From assembly GCA_963789025.1 (NCBI GenBank), contig CAWBIT010000005.1, forward strand, positions 310,001 through 374,000: a DNA stretch of 64,000 nucleotides, written 5' to 3'. The translations under genes were made by a program, and so were the position numbers. This DNA is from AP-15 sp963789025 (GTDB lineage: Bacteria > Pseudomonadota > Alphaproteobacteria > ATCC43930 > CGMCC-115725). Under the pieces are notes generated by a model. It was not told the DNA's origin and searched no databases. It saw only the letters and a list, made by a program, of their open reading frames with translations. Position 1 is the stretch's first letter, and the number at the start of each line of letters is the position of its first letter. This document shows, piece after piece, positions 7,284 to 15,264 of the stretch.

Positions 7284-7790
7284 CTATTTCGGAGCGGCGC
7301 CTTGGGGGGCGCCTTGCGGCGCCTCGCCCTCGCCCGGCCTCCTCTGCCCGCCGGGCGCGGAAAAGATCATCTGCCCGATCAGGTTTTCAAGACTGACCGG
7401 GGATTGGGTAAATTTGATCTGCCCGCCCGGCGAGATCGTCTTCTCTTCGCCGCCGGGAACGAGCGACATGTATTGTTCGCCGAGCAGGCCATTGGAGACG
7501 ATCTCTGCCACCGTGTCCTCGGGCAGTTTATAGGCCGGGTCGATGCTCATCCGCACGATCGCAAGAAACGTCTTCGGATCGAGGGTCTCGGACACGACCG
7601 ATCCGATCTTGACCCCGGCGACCCGCACGTCGCCGCCGTCGCGGAGTGAGCCGACCCGTTCGAACTGAGCCGTCACCTGATAGCCCTGCACGGCCCTGAC
7701 CTGGCTGGTCGTGTAGGCAAAAAACAAGAATACCGCGGCGACGACCAGCACGACGGCGCCCAACACCGTCTCGATTACATTCCCGGTCAT
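7284..7790 (-). CDS. mlaD: MlaD-type phospholipid transport substrate-binding protein
   Basis: One hundred sixty-eight residues: an N-terminal membrane anchor (IETVLGAVVLVVAAVFLFFAYTT) and an MCE domain (YQVTAQFERVGSLRDGGDVRVAGVKIGSV), then the pore-loop region NGLLGEQYMSLVPGG and a Gly/Pro-rich tail. MlaD hexamers move phospholipids between membranes to keep outer-membrane asymmetry. No mlaE/mlaF/mlaC genes are in the window, so the ABC partners are elsewhere, as is common in alphaproteobacteria. It follows the NDUFA12-like gene by 16 bases. Confidence 0.9.
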   Translation of the reverse strand: MTGNVIETVLGAVVLVVAAVFLFFAYTTSQVRAVQGYQVTAQFERVGSLRDGGDVRVAGVKIGSVVSETLDPKTFLAIVRMSIDPAYKLPEDTVAEIVSNGLLGEQYMSLVPGGEEKTISPGGQIKFTQSPVSLENLIGQMIFSAPGGQRRPGEGEAPQGAPQGAAPK

Positions 7791-7806
7791 GTTTGCTGCA
7801 GCCGGG

Positions 7807-8181
7807 TTATTCGGGGGTCCACGGCTCGTAATCCCCGGTGGCGCGGGACCGATGGCCGCCGCGCAGGATCGAGCCCGGCGGATGATAGGCGTAAGGCGTG
7901 CCGGTCATGTTCGGCTCGTGCGGCTTCTCCCAGGAATAGCGGGGACGGTCGGCGCGCGGCGCCTCGTTCACCGTATGGTGCAGCCAGGCGTGCCATTCCG
8001 ACGGCACCTTCGATCCTTCCGGCTCGCCGTTGTAGATGACCCAGCGCTTCTCGCGGCTGAACCGGCCGCCGCCACGCTGCAAGGGTGTGGCGCCGCGGTC
8101 GCGGTAATAGCGGTTGCCATAGCTATCGCTGCCGACCAATTCGCCGCGCAACCAAGTCAACAAACGGGTTCCGAGCGTCAT
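7807..8181 (-). CDS. NDUFA12 (B17.2)-like complex I accessory subunit
   Basis: One hundred twenty-four residues. Family motifs visible: LVGSDSYGNRYYRDR, RRWVIYNGEPEGSKVP-like (REKRWVIYNGEPEGSKVPSE), WHAWLHHTVNEAP and the C-terminal HHRS/TGTPYAYHPPGS segment. The family is the bacterial counterpart of a mitochondrial complex I supernumerary subunit and is confined mainly to alphaproteobacteria, a strong taxonomic hint. First gene of the NDUFA12-mlaD-small-DUF2155 operon. Confidence 0.93.
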   Translation of the reverse strand: MTLGTRLLTWLRGELVGSDSYGNRYYRDRGATPLQRGGGRFSREKRWVIYNGEPEGSKVPSEWHAWLHHTVNEAPRADRPRYSWEKPHEPNMTGTPYAYHPPGSILRGGHRSRATGDYEPWTPE

Positions 8182-8390
8182 CGCTCCATCCGTGTCTCGC
8201 CTCGCGGCCCAGGTTATCGCACCGCTCGCCGGCGGACGTAAAGAGCCGGTCTAGCGTTGCCGTTGCGCAACATATGGTGTGCTTTGCCAAAACGCCTACG
8301 AAATGAGTTGCCGATACCTTGGGCATCACCTAGATTTGGTAGCTCGGGCGAGACGAGCAACTACGTCTGGCAGCGGGGTTGGGGAGAGGA

Positions 8391-11300
8391 ATGCACATCG
8401 CGCGCCATTTTACCACGGCCGGTCGGGACCCCTATGAAACCGTCCCGTTCCGCACCGCCAGCAGCGAGATCCGCAACCCGGACGGATCGGTCGTCTTCGA
8501 GGCCGAGGGGTTCGAGGTACCGGCTGAATGGAGCCAGGTCGCTTGCGACATCCTCGCGCAAAAATATTTCCGCAAGGCCGGTGTGCCTGCGCGTCTGGCG
8601 CCGGTTGCGGAGCAGGGCATTCCGCCCTGGCTGTGGCGGCGCACCGCCGACCCTTGCGAAGGCGGGGGGGCGGCTCTCGCGGCGCTGGCCGAGAGCGCCC
8701 GTCACGGCGGTGAAACAAGCGCCCGCCAGGTCTTCGACCGCATGGCGGGGACCTGGACCTATTGGGGCTGGAAGGGCGGCTATTTCGACACCGAGGAAGA
8801 CGCCTCGGCCTTTTACGACGAGATCCGCCTGATGCTCGCCCGGCAAATCGGCGCGCCAAACTCGCCGCAATGGTTCAACACCGGCCTTCATTGGGCCTAC
8901 GGCATCGACGGCCCGGCGCAAGGCCACTATTTCGTCGATCACAAGACCGGCGAGCTGCTGGCCTCGGAGAGTGCCTATGAGCACCCGCAGCCGCACGCCT
9001 GCTTCATCCAGTCCGTCGCCGACGATCTCGTCAACGAGGGCGGGATCATGGACCTCTGGGTGCGCGAGGCGCGGCTCTTCAAATATGGCTCCGGCTCCGG
9101 CTCCAATTTTTCGAAGATTCGCGGCGAAGCCGAGCCGCTGTCGGGCGGCGGGCGCTCCTCGGGGCTGATGAGCTTTCTGCAAATCGGCGACCGCGCCGCC
9201 GGCGCGATCAAATCCGGCGGCACGACGAGGCGCGCCGCCAAGATGGTCATCGTCGATATCGACCACCCCGACATCGAGACCTTCATCGATTGGAAGGTCG
9301 TCGAAGAGCAGAAGGTCGCCGCGCTCGTCGCCGGCTCAAAGCTCGCCGCCCGGCACCTGAACCTGGTCATGACGGCGTGCCGCGAGGGGACCAATCCGGC
9401 AGAAAACTCCGGGCTGAAGCGCGAGATCCGCGCCGCCCGCCGGGCGATGATCCCGGAAAGCTACATCCAACGGGTCATCCAGTTCGCGCGCCAGGGCTAT
9501 ACCGAGATCGCGTTCCACACCTACGACACCGACTGGGAATCGGAAGCCTACCTGACGGTAGCCGGACAGAACTCGAACAACTCGGTGCGGATACCGAACG
9601 ACTTTCTCGAGCGCGTCTACAACGACGGCGCGTGGGAGTTGACCCGGCGCACCGACGGGAAGGTCGCCAAGACGCTGAGGGCGCGCGAGTTGTGGGACAA
9701 GATCGGCCATGCTGCCTGGGCCTCAGCGGATCCAGGGCTGCAGTTCGACACGACGATCAACGACTGGCACACCTGCCCCGAGAGCGGCCGGATTAACGCC
9801 TCGAACCCGTGCTCGGAATACAATTTCCTCGACGACACGGCGTGCAACCTCGCCTCCCTCAACCTGATGGCGTTCCGACGCGCGGATGGGAGCTTCGACG
9901 TCGCCGGATTCGAGCACGCCGTGCGGCTGTGGACGATCGTCCTCGAAATCTCGGTGCTGATGGCGCAGTTCCCATCGAAGGAGATCGCGCGCCGTTCCTA
10001 CGACTTCCGCACCCTCGGCCTCGGTTACGCCAATCTCGGCGGGCTGTTGATGTCGATGGGCCTGCCTTACGACAGCGCCGCCGGCCGCGCTCTGGGCGGC
10101 GCCATCACCGCATTGATGACCGGGTCGAGTTATGCCACCTCAGCTGAGATGGCGGGCGAGCTCGGCGCCTTCCCCGGTTATGCCGAGAACCGCGAGGCGA
10201 TGTTGCGGGTCATCCGCAATCATCGTCGCGCGGCCCATGGCGCTAGATCCTCCCTCTCCGCCCCTTGGGGGGGAGAGGGTCGGGGTGAGGTGGGGGAAGC
10301 ACCGGGAGAAGACATCGGTTACGAAGGGTTGTCGATCCCGCCGGTGCCGCTCGATGCAGCGAACTGCCCGGACGCGGAATTGGCCGCGGCCGCCCGGCGT
10401 AGCTGGGACCGGGCATTGGCGCTCGGCGAGGCGCACGGGTTCCGCAACGCCCAGGCGACGGTGCTGGCGCCGACCGGCACGATCGGGCTGGTCATGGATT
10501 GCGACACGACCGGGATTGAGCCCGACTTCGCGCTGGTCAAATTCAAGAAGCTCGCCGGCGGCGGCTATTTCAAGATCATCAACCGCGCCGTACCGGAAGC
10601 TCTGAAGACATTGGGCTACAGCGCCGCCGAGATCGCGGCGATCGAGCGCTACGCACTGGGCCACGGCACGCTAAAGGACGCGCCTAGCATCAACCACGAG
10701 AGCCTCAGGGAAAAGGGCTTCGACAACCGCGCCCTCGCCGCTGTGGAAGCCGCGCTTCCCTCGGCTTTCGACATCAAGTTCACGTTTAATAAATGGACCT
10801 TGGGCGAAGCTTTCTGCATCGACAGTCTCGGGATCGCGCCGGGCGCGCTCGATGATCCCGGCTTCGAGCTGTTGGCGGCGCTCGGCTTCGCCCGGGCCGA
10901 GATCGACGCCGCCAACAGCTGGTGCTGCGGGGCGATGACATTGGAGGGCGCGCCGCACCTCAAACCCGAGCATCTGGCGGTGTTCGATTGCGCCAACCCG
11001 TGCGGCCGCATCGGCCGGCGCTCATTGTCGGTCGATAGCCACATCCGGATGATGGCGGCGGCGCAGCCCTTCGTCTCGGGGGCGATCTCGAAGACCATCA
11101 ACATGCCGAACGCCGCGACGGTCGAGGACTGCAAGGACGCCTACATGCTGTCCTGGCGCCTCGGCCTCAAGGCGACCGCGCTCTATCGCGACGGCTCGAA
11201 ACTGTCGCAGCCCCTGGCCTCCAGCCTGCTCGGCGACGACGAGGAAGCCGAGGAGTTTTTCGCGGAATCACCGGCCGCGCGCGCGCCGCTCGTCGCCGAG

Positions 11301-12038
11301 CGGATTGTCGAGCGCGTCGTCGAAAAGATGGTCGAGCGCGTCGTGCGGCAGAATGAGCGCCGCCGCCTGCCCAGCCGCCGCAAGGGCTACACGCAGAAGG
11401 CGGTCGTCGGCGGCCACAAGGTCTATCTGCGCACCGGTGAGTATGAAGACGGCGGGCTCGGCGAAGTCTTCATCGACATGCACAAGGAAGGCGCCGCCTT
11501 CCGCTCCCTGATGAACAATTTCGCGATCGCGATCTCGATCGGCCTGCAATACGGCGTGCCATTGGAGGAGTTCGTCGAAGCGTTCACGTTCACCCGCTTC
11601 GAGCCGTCCGGCATCGTCGAGGGCAACGACGCGATCAAGATGGCGACCTCGATCCTCGACTACCTCTTCCGCGAATTGGCGATCTCCTATCTCGACCGCC
11701 GCGACCTGGCGCACGTCCAGCCCGGCGATTTGATGCCCGACACGGTCGGCAAGGGCGAGGCCGAATCGAGCCTGATGCGCCGCGCCGCCTCCAACGGCTT
11801 CGTGCGCCACAAACTGACCGTGCTCGACGGCGGCGCCGGCCGCGTTTCGCTCGACACCGACGGCCCCCTCGCCCTCTCACCAATGCCGGAGGGGGACCTC
11901 CGCCTAGAACGCATCCGCGCCGCCCGCATGAAGGGGTACGAAGGCGACAGCTGCGACGAATGCGGCAACTTCACCCTGATCCGCAACGGCACGTGCCTCA
12001 AATGCGACACCTGCGGCGCGACATCCGGGTGCTCATAA
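8391..12038 (+). CDS. nrdJ: Vitamin B12-dependent ribonucleotide reductase with in-frame repeat insertion
   Basis: A 1215-residue class II reductase converting ribonucleotides to deoxyribonucleotides with adenosylcobalamin, oxygen-independent. Visible are PNSPQWFNTG, the active-site NPCSEYNFLDDTACNLASLN, the finger-loop LAPTGTIGLVMDCDTTGIEP, a C-terminal GGLGEVFIDMHKEG segment and a terminal zinc-ribbon-like CDECGNF...CDTCGATSGCS carrying the redox cysteines. ATG 8391 follows GGGGAGAGGA. A 48-bp copy of the palindromic repeat (10249-10296) adds about 16 residues (SSLSAPWGGEGRGEVGE) between HHRRAAHGA-like helix and the YEGLSIPPVPLDAANCPD segment without breaking the frame. No class I or III reductase is in the window. 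Confidence 0.95.
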   Translation: MHIARHFTTAGRDPYETVPFRTASSEIRNPDGSVVFEAEGFEVPAEWSQVACDILAQKYFRKAGVPARLAPVAEQGIPPWLWRRTADPCEGGGAALAALAESARHGGETSARQVFDRMAGTWTYWGWKGGYFDTEEDASAFYDEIRLMLARQIGAPNSPQWFNTGLHWAYGIDGPAQGHYFVDHKTGELLASESAYEHPQPHACFIQSVADDLVNEGGIMDLWVREARLFKYGSGSGSNFSKIRGEAEPLSGGGRSSGLMSFLQIGDRAAGAIKSGGTTRRAAKMVIVDIDHPDIETFIDWKVVEEQKVAALVAGSKLAARHLNLVMTACREGTNPAENSGLKREIRAARRAMIPESYIQRVIQFARQGYTEIAFHTYDTDWESEAYLTVAGQNSNNSVRIPNDFLERVYNDGAWELTRRTDGKVAKTLRARELWDKIGHAAWASADPGLQFDTTINDWHTCPESGRINASNPCSEYNFLDDTACNLASLNLMAFRRADGSFDVAGFEHAVRLWTIVLEISVLMAQFPSKEIARRSYDFRTLGLGYANLGGLLMSMGLPYDSAAGRALGGAITALMTGSSYATSAEMAGELGAFPGYAENREAMLRVIRNHRRAAHGARSSLSAPWGGEGRGEVGEAPGEDIGYEGLSIPPVPLDAANCPDAELAAAARRSWDRALALGEAHGFRNAQATVLAPTGTIGLVMDCDTTGIEPDFALVKFKKLAGGGYFKIINRAVPEALKTLGYSAAEIAAIERYALGHGTLKDAPSINHESLREKGFDNRALAAVEAALPSAFDIKFTFNKWTLGEAFCIDSLGIAPGALDDPGFELLAALGFARAEIDAANSWCCGAMTLEGAPHLKPEHLAVFDCANPCGRIGRRSLSVDSHIRMMAAAQPFVSGAISKTINMPNAATVEDCKDAYMLSWRLGLKATALYRDGSKLSQPLASSLLGDDEEAEEFFAESPAARAPLVAERIVERVVEKMVERVVRQNERRRLPSRRKGYTQKAVVGGHKVYLRTGEYEDGGLGEVFIDMHKEGAAFRSLMNNFAIAISIGLQYGVPLEEFVEAFTFTRFEPSGIVEGNDAIKMATSILDYLFRELAISYLDRRDLAHVQPGDLMPDTVGKGEAESSLMRRAASNGFVRHKLTVLDGGAGRVSLDTDGPLALSPMPEGDLRLERIRAARMKGYEGDSCDECGNFTLIRNGTCLKCDTCGATSGCS
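10249..10296 (+). repeat. Half-copy of the palindromic repeat inside nrdJ
   Basis: Forty-eight bases closely matching 4530-4579, including TCCCTCTCCGCCCC and GAGAGGGTCGGGGTGAGGTG. Length is a multiple of three and contains no stop in the nrdJ frame, so the protein reads through. The right half of the full element is absent. Confidence 0.9.
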
Positions 12039-12060
12039 ATTGCTCGATAGGAGAAAACTA

Positions 12061-12237
12061 ATGAAGACTTTGCTTGATCGCGCCAGAGATAATACCCTCG
12101 CATCGATCGAAGAGACCCGTTGCATTATTTCCGCGATGGAAGGGGGGATCCTAATTAACTGGTCACTGGAGGAACTTGATCGACTGAAGGGGGCGCTTAT
12201 TGAACACGAGAGCCTGCTTCAAATCTACACACTGTGA
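12061..12237 (+). CDS. Small hypothetical protein after nrdJ
   Basis: Fifty-eight residues from ATG 12061, preceded by GATAGGAGA at good spacing: KTLLDRARDNTLASIEETR then GGILINWSLEELDRLKGAL and a short helical end. It is only 22 bases after nrdJ and has a good ribosome-binding site, which supports reality. No family recognised; likely a small helical soluble protein. Confidence 0.55.
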   Translation: MKTLLDRARDNTLASIEETRCIISAMEGGILINWSLEELDRLKGALIEHESLLQIYTL

Positions 12238-12274
12238 AAGACAGCTAGCGTAGGGCGGAAAAGCGCAGTGCGTA

Positions 12275-12304
12275 GTAGGATGGGTTGAGCGGAGCGAAAC
12301 CCAT
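12275..12304 (+). repeat. REP-like inverted repeat, left copy
   Basis: The 30 bases starting GTAGGATGGGTTGAGCGG are the exact reverse complement of 12856-12885. The copy ends at the stop codon of the RayT gene, overlapping its last base. Confidence 0.95.
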
Positions 12305-12840
12305 CATCTCTCACCAAAGCCGCTGTCGGGCTCATCGCCAGGACGGCCGGCCCATTCGGGCGGGTACCAGCCGAGCCGCACCCAACGATGGAACGACGAA
12401 AACGGCCAATCTTGCACGCGCTCCACGTAGCTGTGCTTGACCGGATTGAAATGAATGTAATCGATGTGTCGAGCAAGATCCCCGGTATCGCGGATCGTGT
12501 GCTCCCAGAAGCGGCGTTGCCAAATGCCGCGCTCGCGTTTGCGCGAGCGGCTCGCGGAAACGCGCTCGCTGGGGCGCAGAGCGCGTGAGAATGTCGCTTT
12601 GATGAGCCGCCAGCGTGTCGAGAAATCGCTGTCACCAGCGGGCAAAGTCCACAACGCATGAAGGTGGTCCGGCAATATCGCGATCGCGTCAATCGTGAAG
12701 GGATGGCGATGCCGGGTATACCGGAACGCCGGCCGCAATAATCCGATATTGTCGGTGAGCAACGGTAAGCGACGGTCTGCGAGGTTTAAGGTGAAGAAAT
12801 ATGTGGCGCCGGCGACAAGGTTACGGCGGTAAGCGGTCAT
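12304..12840 (-). CDS. REP-associated tyrosine transposase (RayT, Y1/IS200-like)
   Basis: A 178-residue Y1 transposase-like protein: YRRNLVAGATYFFTLNLADR, the HUH motif as LPDHLHALWTLP, RWRLIKATFSRAL, then WQRRFWEHTIRDTGDLARHI (catalytic-Tyr-helix region DYIHFNPVKHSYV). RayTs are single-copy, domesticated enzymes thought to move REP palindromes. The longer upstream frame is unrelated reading through a hicB remnant, so ATG 12840 is chosen. It lies exactly between two perfect inverted 30-bp repeats. The catalytic tyrosine is likely in DYIHFNPVKH. Appears intact. Confidence 0.9.
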   Translation of the reverse strand: MTAYRRNLVAGATYFFTLNLADRRLPLLTDNIGLLRPAFRYTRHRHPFTIDAIAILPDHLHALWTLPAGDSDFSTRWRLIKATFSRALRPSERVSASRSRKRERGIWQRRFWEHTIRDTGDLARHIDYIHFNPVKHSYVERVQDWPFSSFHRWVRLGWYPPEWAGRPGDEPDSGFGER

Positions 12841-12855
12841 GGCACGTCTTGAACC

Positions 12856-12885
12856 ATGGGTTTCGCTCCGCTCAACCCATCCTAC
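12856..12885 (-). repeat. REP-like inverted repeat, right copy
   Basis: Thirty bases (ATGGGTTTCGCTCCGCTC...) perfectly inverted relative to 12275-12304, 15 bases upstream of the RayT start. The pair delimits a REP-RayT unit. Confidence 0.95.
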
Positions 12886-12889
12886 TCGC

Positions 12890-13200
12890 TGGACGGTTGT
12901 AGTGGCAATTACTGTTGCCCAACACGTACAAAGCGGTTTTCGCCATCCACAGCGCCGAAAGCGGCACCATCGCCTCGCCTGCCTCCGCCGATGCCGGTAG
13001 CGGCTCCTTAGCGGCAACATACATTGCGAGCGCGGATTCGAGCGCATCTTCCAGCCCGCAAAATCGCTTCCTCCCGCGTATCCGCCTCCGTAATGGCCTC
13101 GGGCACGTTTCGGAACGTGATCGTGAAACCGCCGTCCGGATCCCGCGGTCAAAGCTGCGGGGTAAGCACCATATAGGGATAGGTATTGATATCTGCACAT
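12890..13200 (-). pseudogene. hicB-like antitoxin pseudogene, copy 1
   Basis: On the minus strand from 13200, fragments of a HicB-type protein appear in three different frames: AYPAALT first, then DPDGGFTITFRNVPEAIT in another frame, then EDALESALAMYVAAKEPLP and MVPLSALWMAKTALY in a third. At least two frameshifts have occurred, and the helix-turn-helix C terminus present in copy 2 is missing. The homology stops just before the REP at 12856-12885, so truncation by the REP-RayT unit is plausible. Confidence 0.75.
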
Positions 13201-13217
13201 CGAGACCTCCGGCTGTG

Positions 13218-13487
13218 ATGACAACACAACAACTCCTGCTTCGCCTCCCGGAGGATTTGGTCCGCCGCTTCAAGCGCACCGTCGCTCCGCGGGAGCGGAG
13301 CAAATTCGTGCAGCATTTACTCGAGCAGGCGCTTCCGCCAGACGAGGTGAGCGACAGCGATCCCCTCTACCGGGCAGCCCTCGCGGTGGAGCGAGACGAG
13401 GCGTTGGCGGCGGAGATGGCCGAGTGGGAAACAGCAACCATCGATGACGGTCTTCCATCTGAATCGAGCCGAGACCGCTCCCGGTGA
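13218..13487 (+). CDS. RHH-type antitoxin (partner of MazF)
   Basis: Eighty-nine residues from ATG 13218. The N-terminal half LLLRLPEDLVRRFKRTVAPR and RSKFVQHLLEQALP has the strand-helix-helix pattern of ribbon-helix-helix DNA binders; the C-terminal half is an acidic tail (MAEWETATIDDGLPSE) of the kind that wraps MazF. Its stop overlaps the start of the toxin gene (GTGA). RHH antitoxins normally repress their own promoter, which would lie in the short divergent gap to the hicB remnant. Confidence 0.83.
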   Translation: MTTQQLLLRLPEDLVRRFKRTVAPRERSKFVQHLLEQALPPDEVSDSDPLYRAALAVERDEALAAEMAEWETATIDDGLPSESSRDRSR

Positions 13488-13834
13488 CGGCTTCCGCCCC
13501 AGACGCCACACCGGTGCGCCGGGGCGAAATCTGGTGGGTCAATTTAGATCCCGCTCAGGGCAGTGAGATTCGAAAAACCCGGCCGGCTATTGTAGTCACC
13601 GCCAATGCCCTCAACCGGGTGCGGCGGACGGTTGTGGTCGTACCCCTTTCCACCGGCCCGCAACCACGCCCGCCCATCATTGTCTCTACCCCTTCCGCCG
13701 GACCAAATTCGGTTGCGGTTTGCGATCAGGTGCGTGCGGTCGACAAGCGGCGCCTGACGAGGAGCGAAGGACAGCTTTCGGCGGTGGATTTGCGCTCCAT
13801 CGAGGACAGCCTGCGTCGTGTCCTGGAACTCTGA
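13484..13834 (+). CDS. MazF/PemK-family mRNA interferase toxin
   Basis: One hundred sixteen residues with the MazF fold signatures: RRGEIWWVNLDPAQGSEIRK, the conserved KTRPAIVVTAN, VVVVPLSTGP, and SVAVCDQVRAVDKRRL. The family cleaves single-stranded mRNA at short sites and is neutralised by the upstream antitoxin. GTG start overlaps the antitoxin stop. The pair looks intact although it is surrounded by broken antitoxin genes. Confidence 0.9.
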   Translation: MTASAPDATPVRRGEIWWVNLDPAQGSEIRKTRPAIVVTANALNRVRRTVVVVPLSTGPQPRPPIIVSTPSAGPNSVAVCDQVRAVDKRRLTRSEGQLSAVDLRSIEDSLRRVLEL

Positions 13835-13915
13835 ACGGCAGGTCGGACGAGCCTACTGCGACCAAGTTGCCGCCGCGCCGGAAATAGCCTTGGAGCTATT
13901 CGAGTTCGAAGCGGG

Positions 13916-14059
13916 TCATACGCTACCGGAAACCACCCACGGTGACGATCTCTCCCGGGTATTGCACTCTACTGTCAGCCCGGGCACATCGTCGCTCGTG
14001 GCGAGGAAGACGCCCTCGGGAAGCTGTCGAACTTTGATCGTTACGTGTGTCGTAGTCAT
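13916..14059 (-). pseudogene. DUF1902/HicB-like antitoxin remnant
   Basis: ATG 14059 opens a 47-codon frame, VRQLPEGVFLATSDDVPG followed by LTVECNTRE, the strand-rich half of DUF1902/HicB-like antitoxins. It then runs into unrelated residues (SSPWVVSGSV) and stops, consistent with a frameshift right after NTRE where the family normally continues with an acidic helix. The usual partner toxin is absent. Confidence 0.5.
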
Positions 14060-14111
14060 CGATATCGTCTCTGGCGCATCAGTTATGTATCCGTCCCCGA
14101 CGTGGCTTGCT

Positions 14112-14539
14112 TCATGCGGCGCGCGCTACGTCGATGATCAACCGCAGGCCGAGTGCGGCGAGCGCGGCCTCGACATGTTCCATCCGCGAGGCGTGACGCA
14201 AGTCGAGCACGCGATTGATTTGCGGGAGGTGCCAGCGTAGCCGACGCGCGAGCTCTGCACGACCGACGCCTTGCTCGCGCATTGCCTCGTACAACGCGGT
14301 TTCGCCATCCCCAACGCCGAAAGGGGCACCATGACCTCGTCTGCCTCCGCCTCGGACGAGGTTGGCAGCGGCTCCTTAGCGGCAACATACATGGCGAGCG
14401 CCGATTCGAGCGCGTCCTCCGCGCGTAGCAGTACCTCCTCCCGAGTGTCGCCTTCGGTGATCGCCTCCGGCACGTCGCGGAACGTGACGGTGAAGCCGCC
14501 ATCCGGATCGTGGGTCAAAGCTGCGGGGTAAGCACGCAT
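14112..14539 (-). pseudogene. hicB-like antitoxin with single-base frameshift, copy 2
   Basis: ATG 14539 begins MRAYPAALTHDPDGG, continues FRDVPEAITEGDTREE and LESALAMYVAAKEPLP to MVPLSALGMAK, a normal HicB N-terminal domain. At about 14308 the frame slips: the GAAACC here corresponds to GAAAACC in copy 1. In the +1 frame the expected helix-turn-helix end follows (ALYEAMREQGVGRAELARRL, HLPQINRVLDL, ALAALGLRLIIDVA) to 14112. One lost A therefore separates the two domains. No hicA toxin is adjacent. Confidence 0.82.
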
Positions 14540-14576
14540 TTCAACCTCACTCTTATCTCGGGCAAGCGCCTCGCGA

Positions 14577-14640
14577 TGTCGGCAACGGCTCATTGGCGGC
14601 AACATACATGGCGAGCGGCGATTCGAGCGCGTCCTCTGCT
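14577..14640 (-). pseudogene. hicB-like fragment, copy 3
   Basis: A short minus-strand stretch encodes AEDALESPLAMYVAANEPLP, nearly the same as the middle of copies 1 and 2, with no recognisable sequence on either side. It is a third remnant of the same gene. Confidence 0.7.
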
Positions 14641-15062
14641 CGCACATTTGGCGAACATATGTGTTCACTGAACTCCCGGCGAGCCGGAAGGACCGCGGAA
14701 TTGCCACAATCGTATGCTATCTCCGAGCATGAGGATAGTATGCAGACAGAACCGCGCAAGTGCGTCCGAGATCTTATTGCTCGGGCACGCCGCCCATACA
14801 GGAAGCGTTTTATGGTTGTTCTAGACTATTTTCGCTGTTTGCTGGCTGTTATGGCTGACTGTTCTTCGCTGTTATCGCTTCGCCGGCATTTGCGGAACGC
14901 GAGCATTTCCGCGGCTTCCGTCGGTCCGCTGGCTGTAAATTCGCTGCATTTAACAGCGAGATTAGGGTTACGGTGACAGTTTCGTTTGGAGCCATTGTGG
15001 CGGAATTCGCTCTGCTCTTCCGCCCTACGCTCACCACCGCACCCTTTGGGGCGCGTCGCCCG
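14641..15062. other. Gene-poor decayed stretch
   Basis: No supported gene. Holds short repeat-like sequence around 14936-14962 (AAATTCGCTGCATTTAACAG) that closely resembles 51971-51993, and an imperfect inverted repeat ATGCTATC...GATAGTAT at 14715-14742. Open frames here have compositions unlike real proteins. Confidence 0.5.
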
Positions 15063-15066
15063 ATGA

Positions 15067-15260
15067 CTGCTCCTGATCGTGCTGGGCGGCGTGATGATGG
15101 CTCTCGCTGCGGTCCGCTTCCGGAAGACCACGCTCGAAATCGACGCCAAAGAGGCACGGCGAGGCCCAGGTGCGCTGCTGGATATTACACTCGTGGCGCT
15201 GCTTCTTTTGATTTTCGCGGTAACCAGTCGGCCCCGAGCAAGCCGTTGCAAAAAATTTGC
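15067..15260 (+). pseudogene. DUF202-like membrane protein remnant
   Basis: The frame LLLIVLGGVMMALAAVRFRK, then TTLEIDAKEARRGPG and LLDITLVALLLLIFAVTS, resembles the C-terminal half of DUF202 inner-membrane proteins (helix, RFRR-type basic loop, last helix). An in-frame TGA lies directly upstream and the N-terminal half is missing. The open frame continues antisense through pfkA to 15669, which is a shadow and not coding. Confidence 0.42.
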
Positions 15261-15264
15261 GCAA

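Noticed and set aside
13818..14240. Plus-strand frame after mazF reading APEIALELFEFEAG and onward
   Set aside because: Acidic opening looks protein-like, but the frame has no ribosome site, runs antisense across the DUF1902-like and hicB remnants, and its latter half has no plausible fold.
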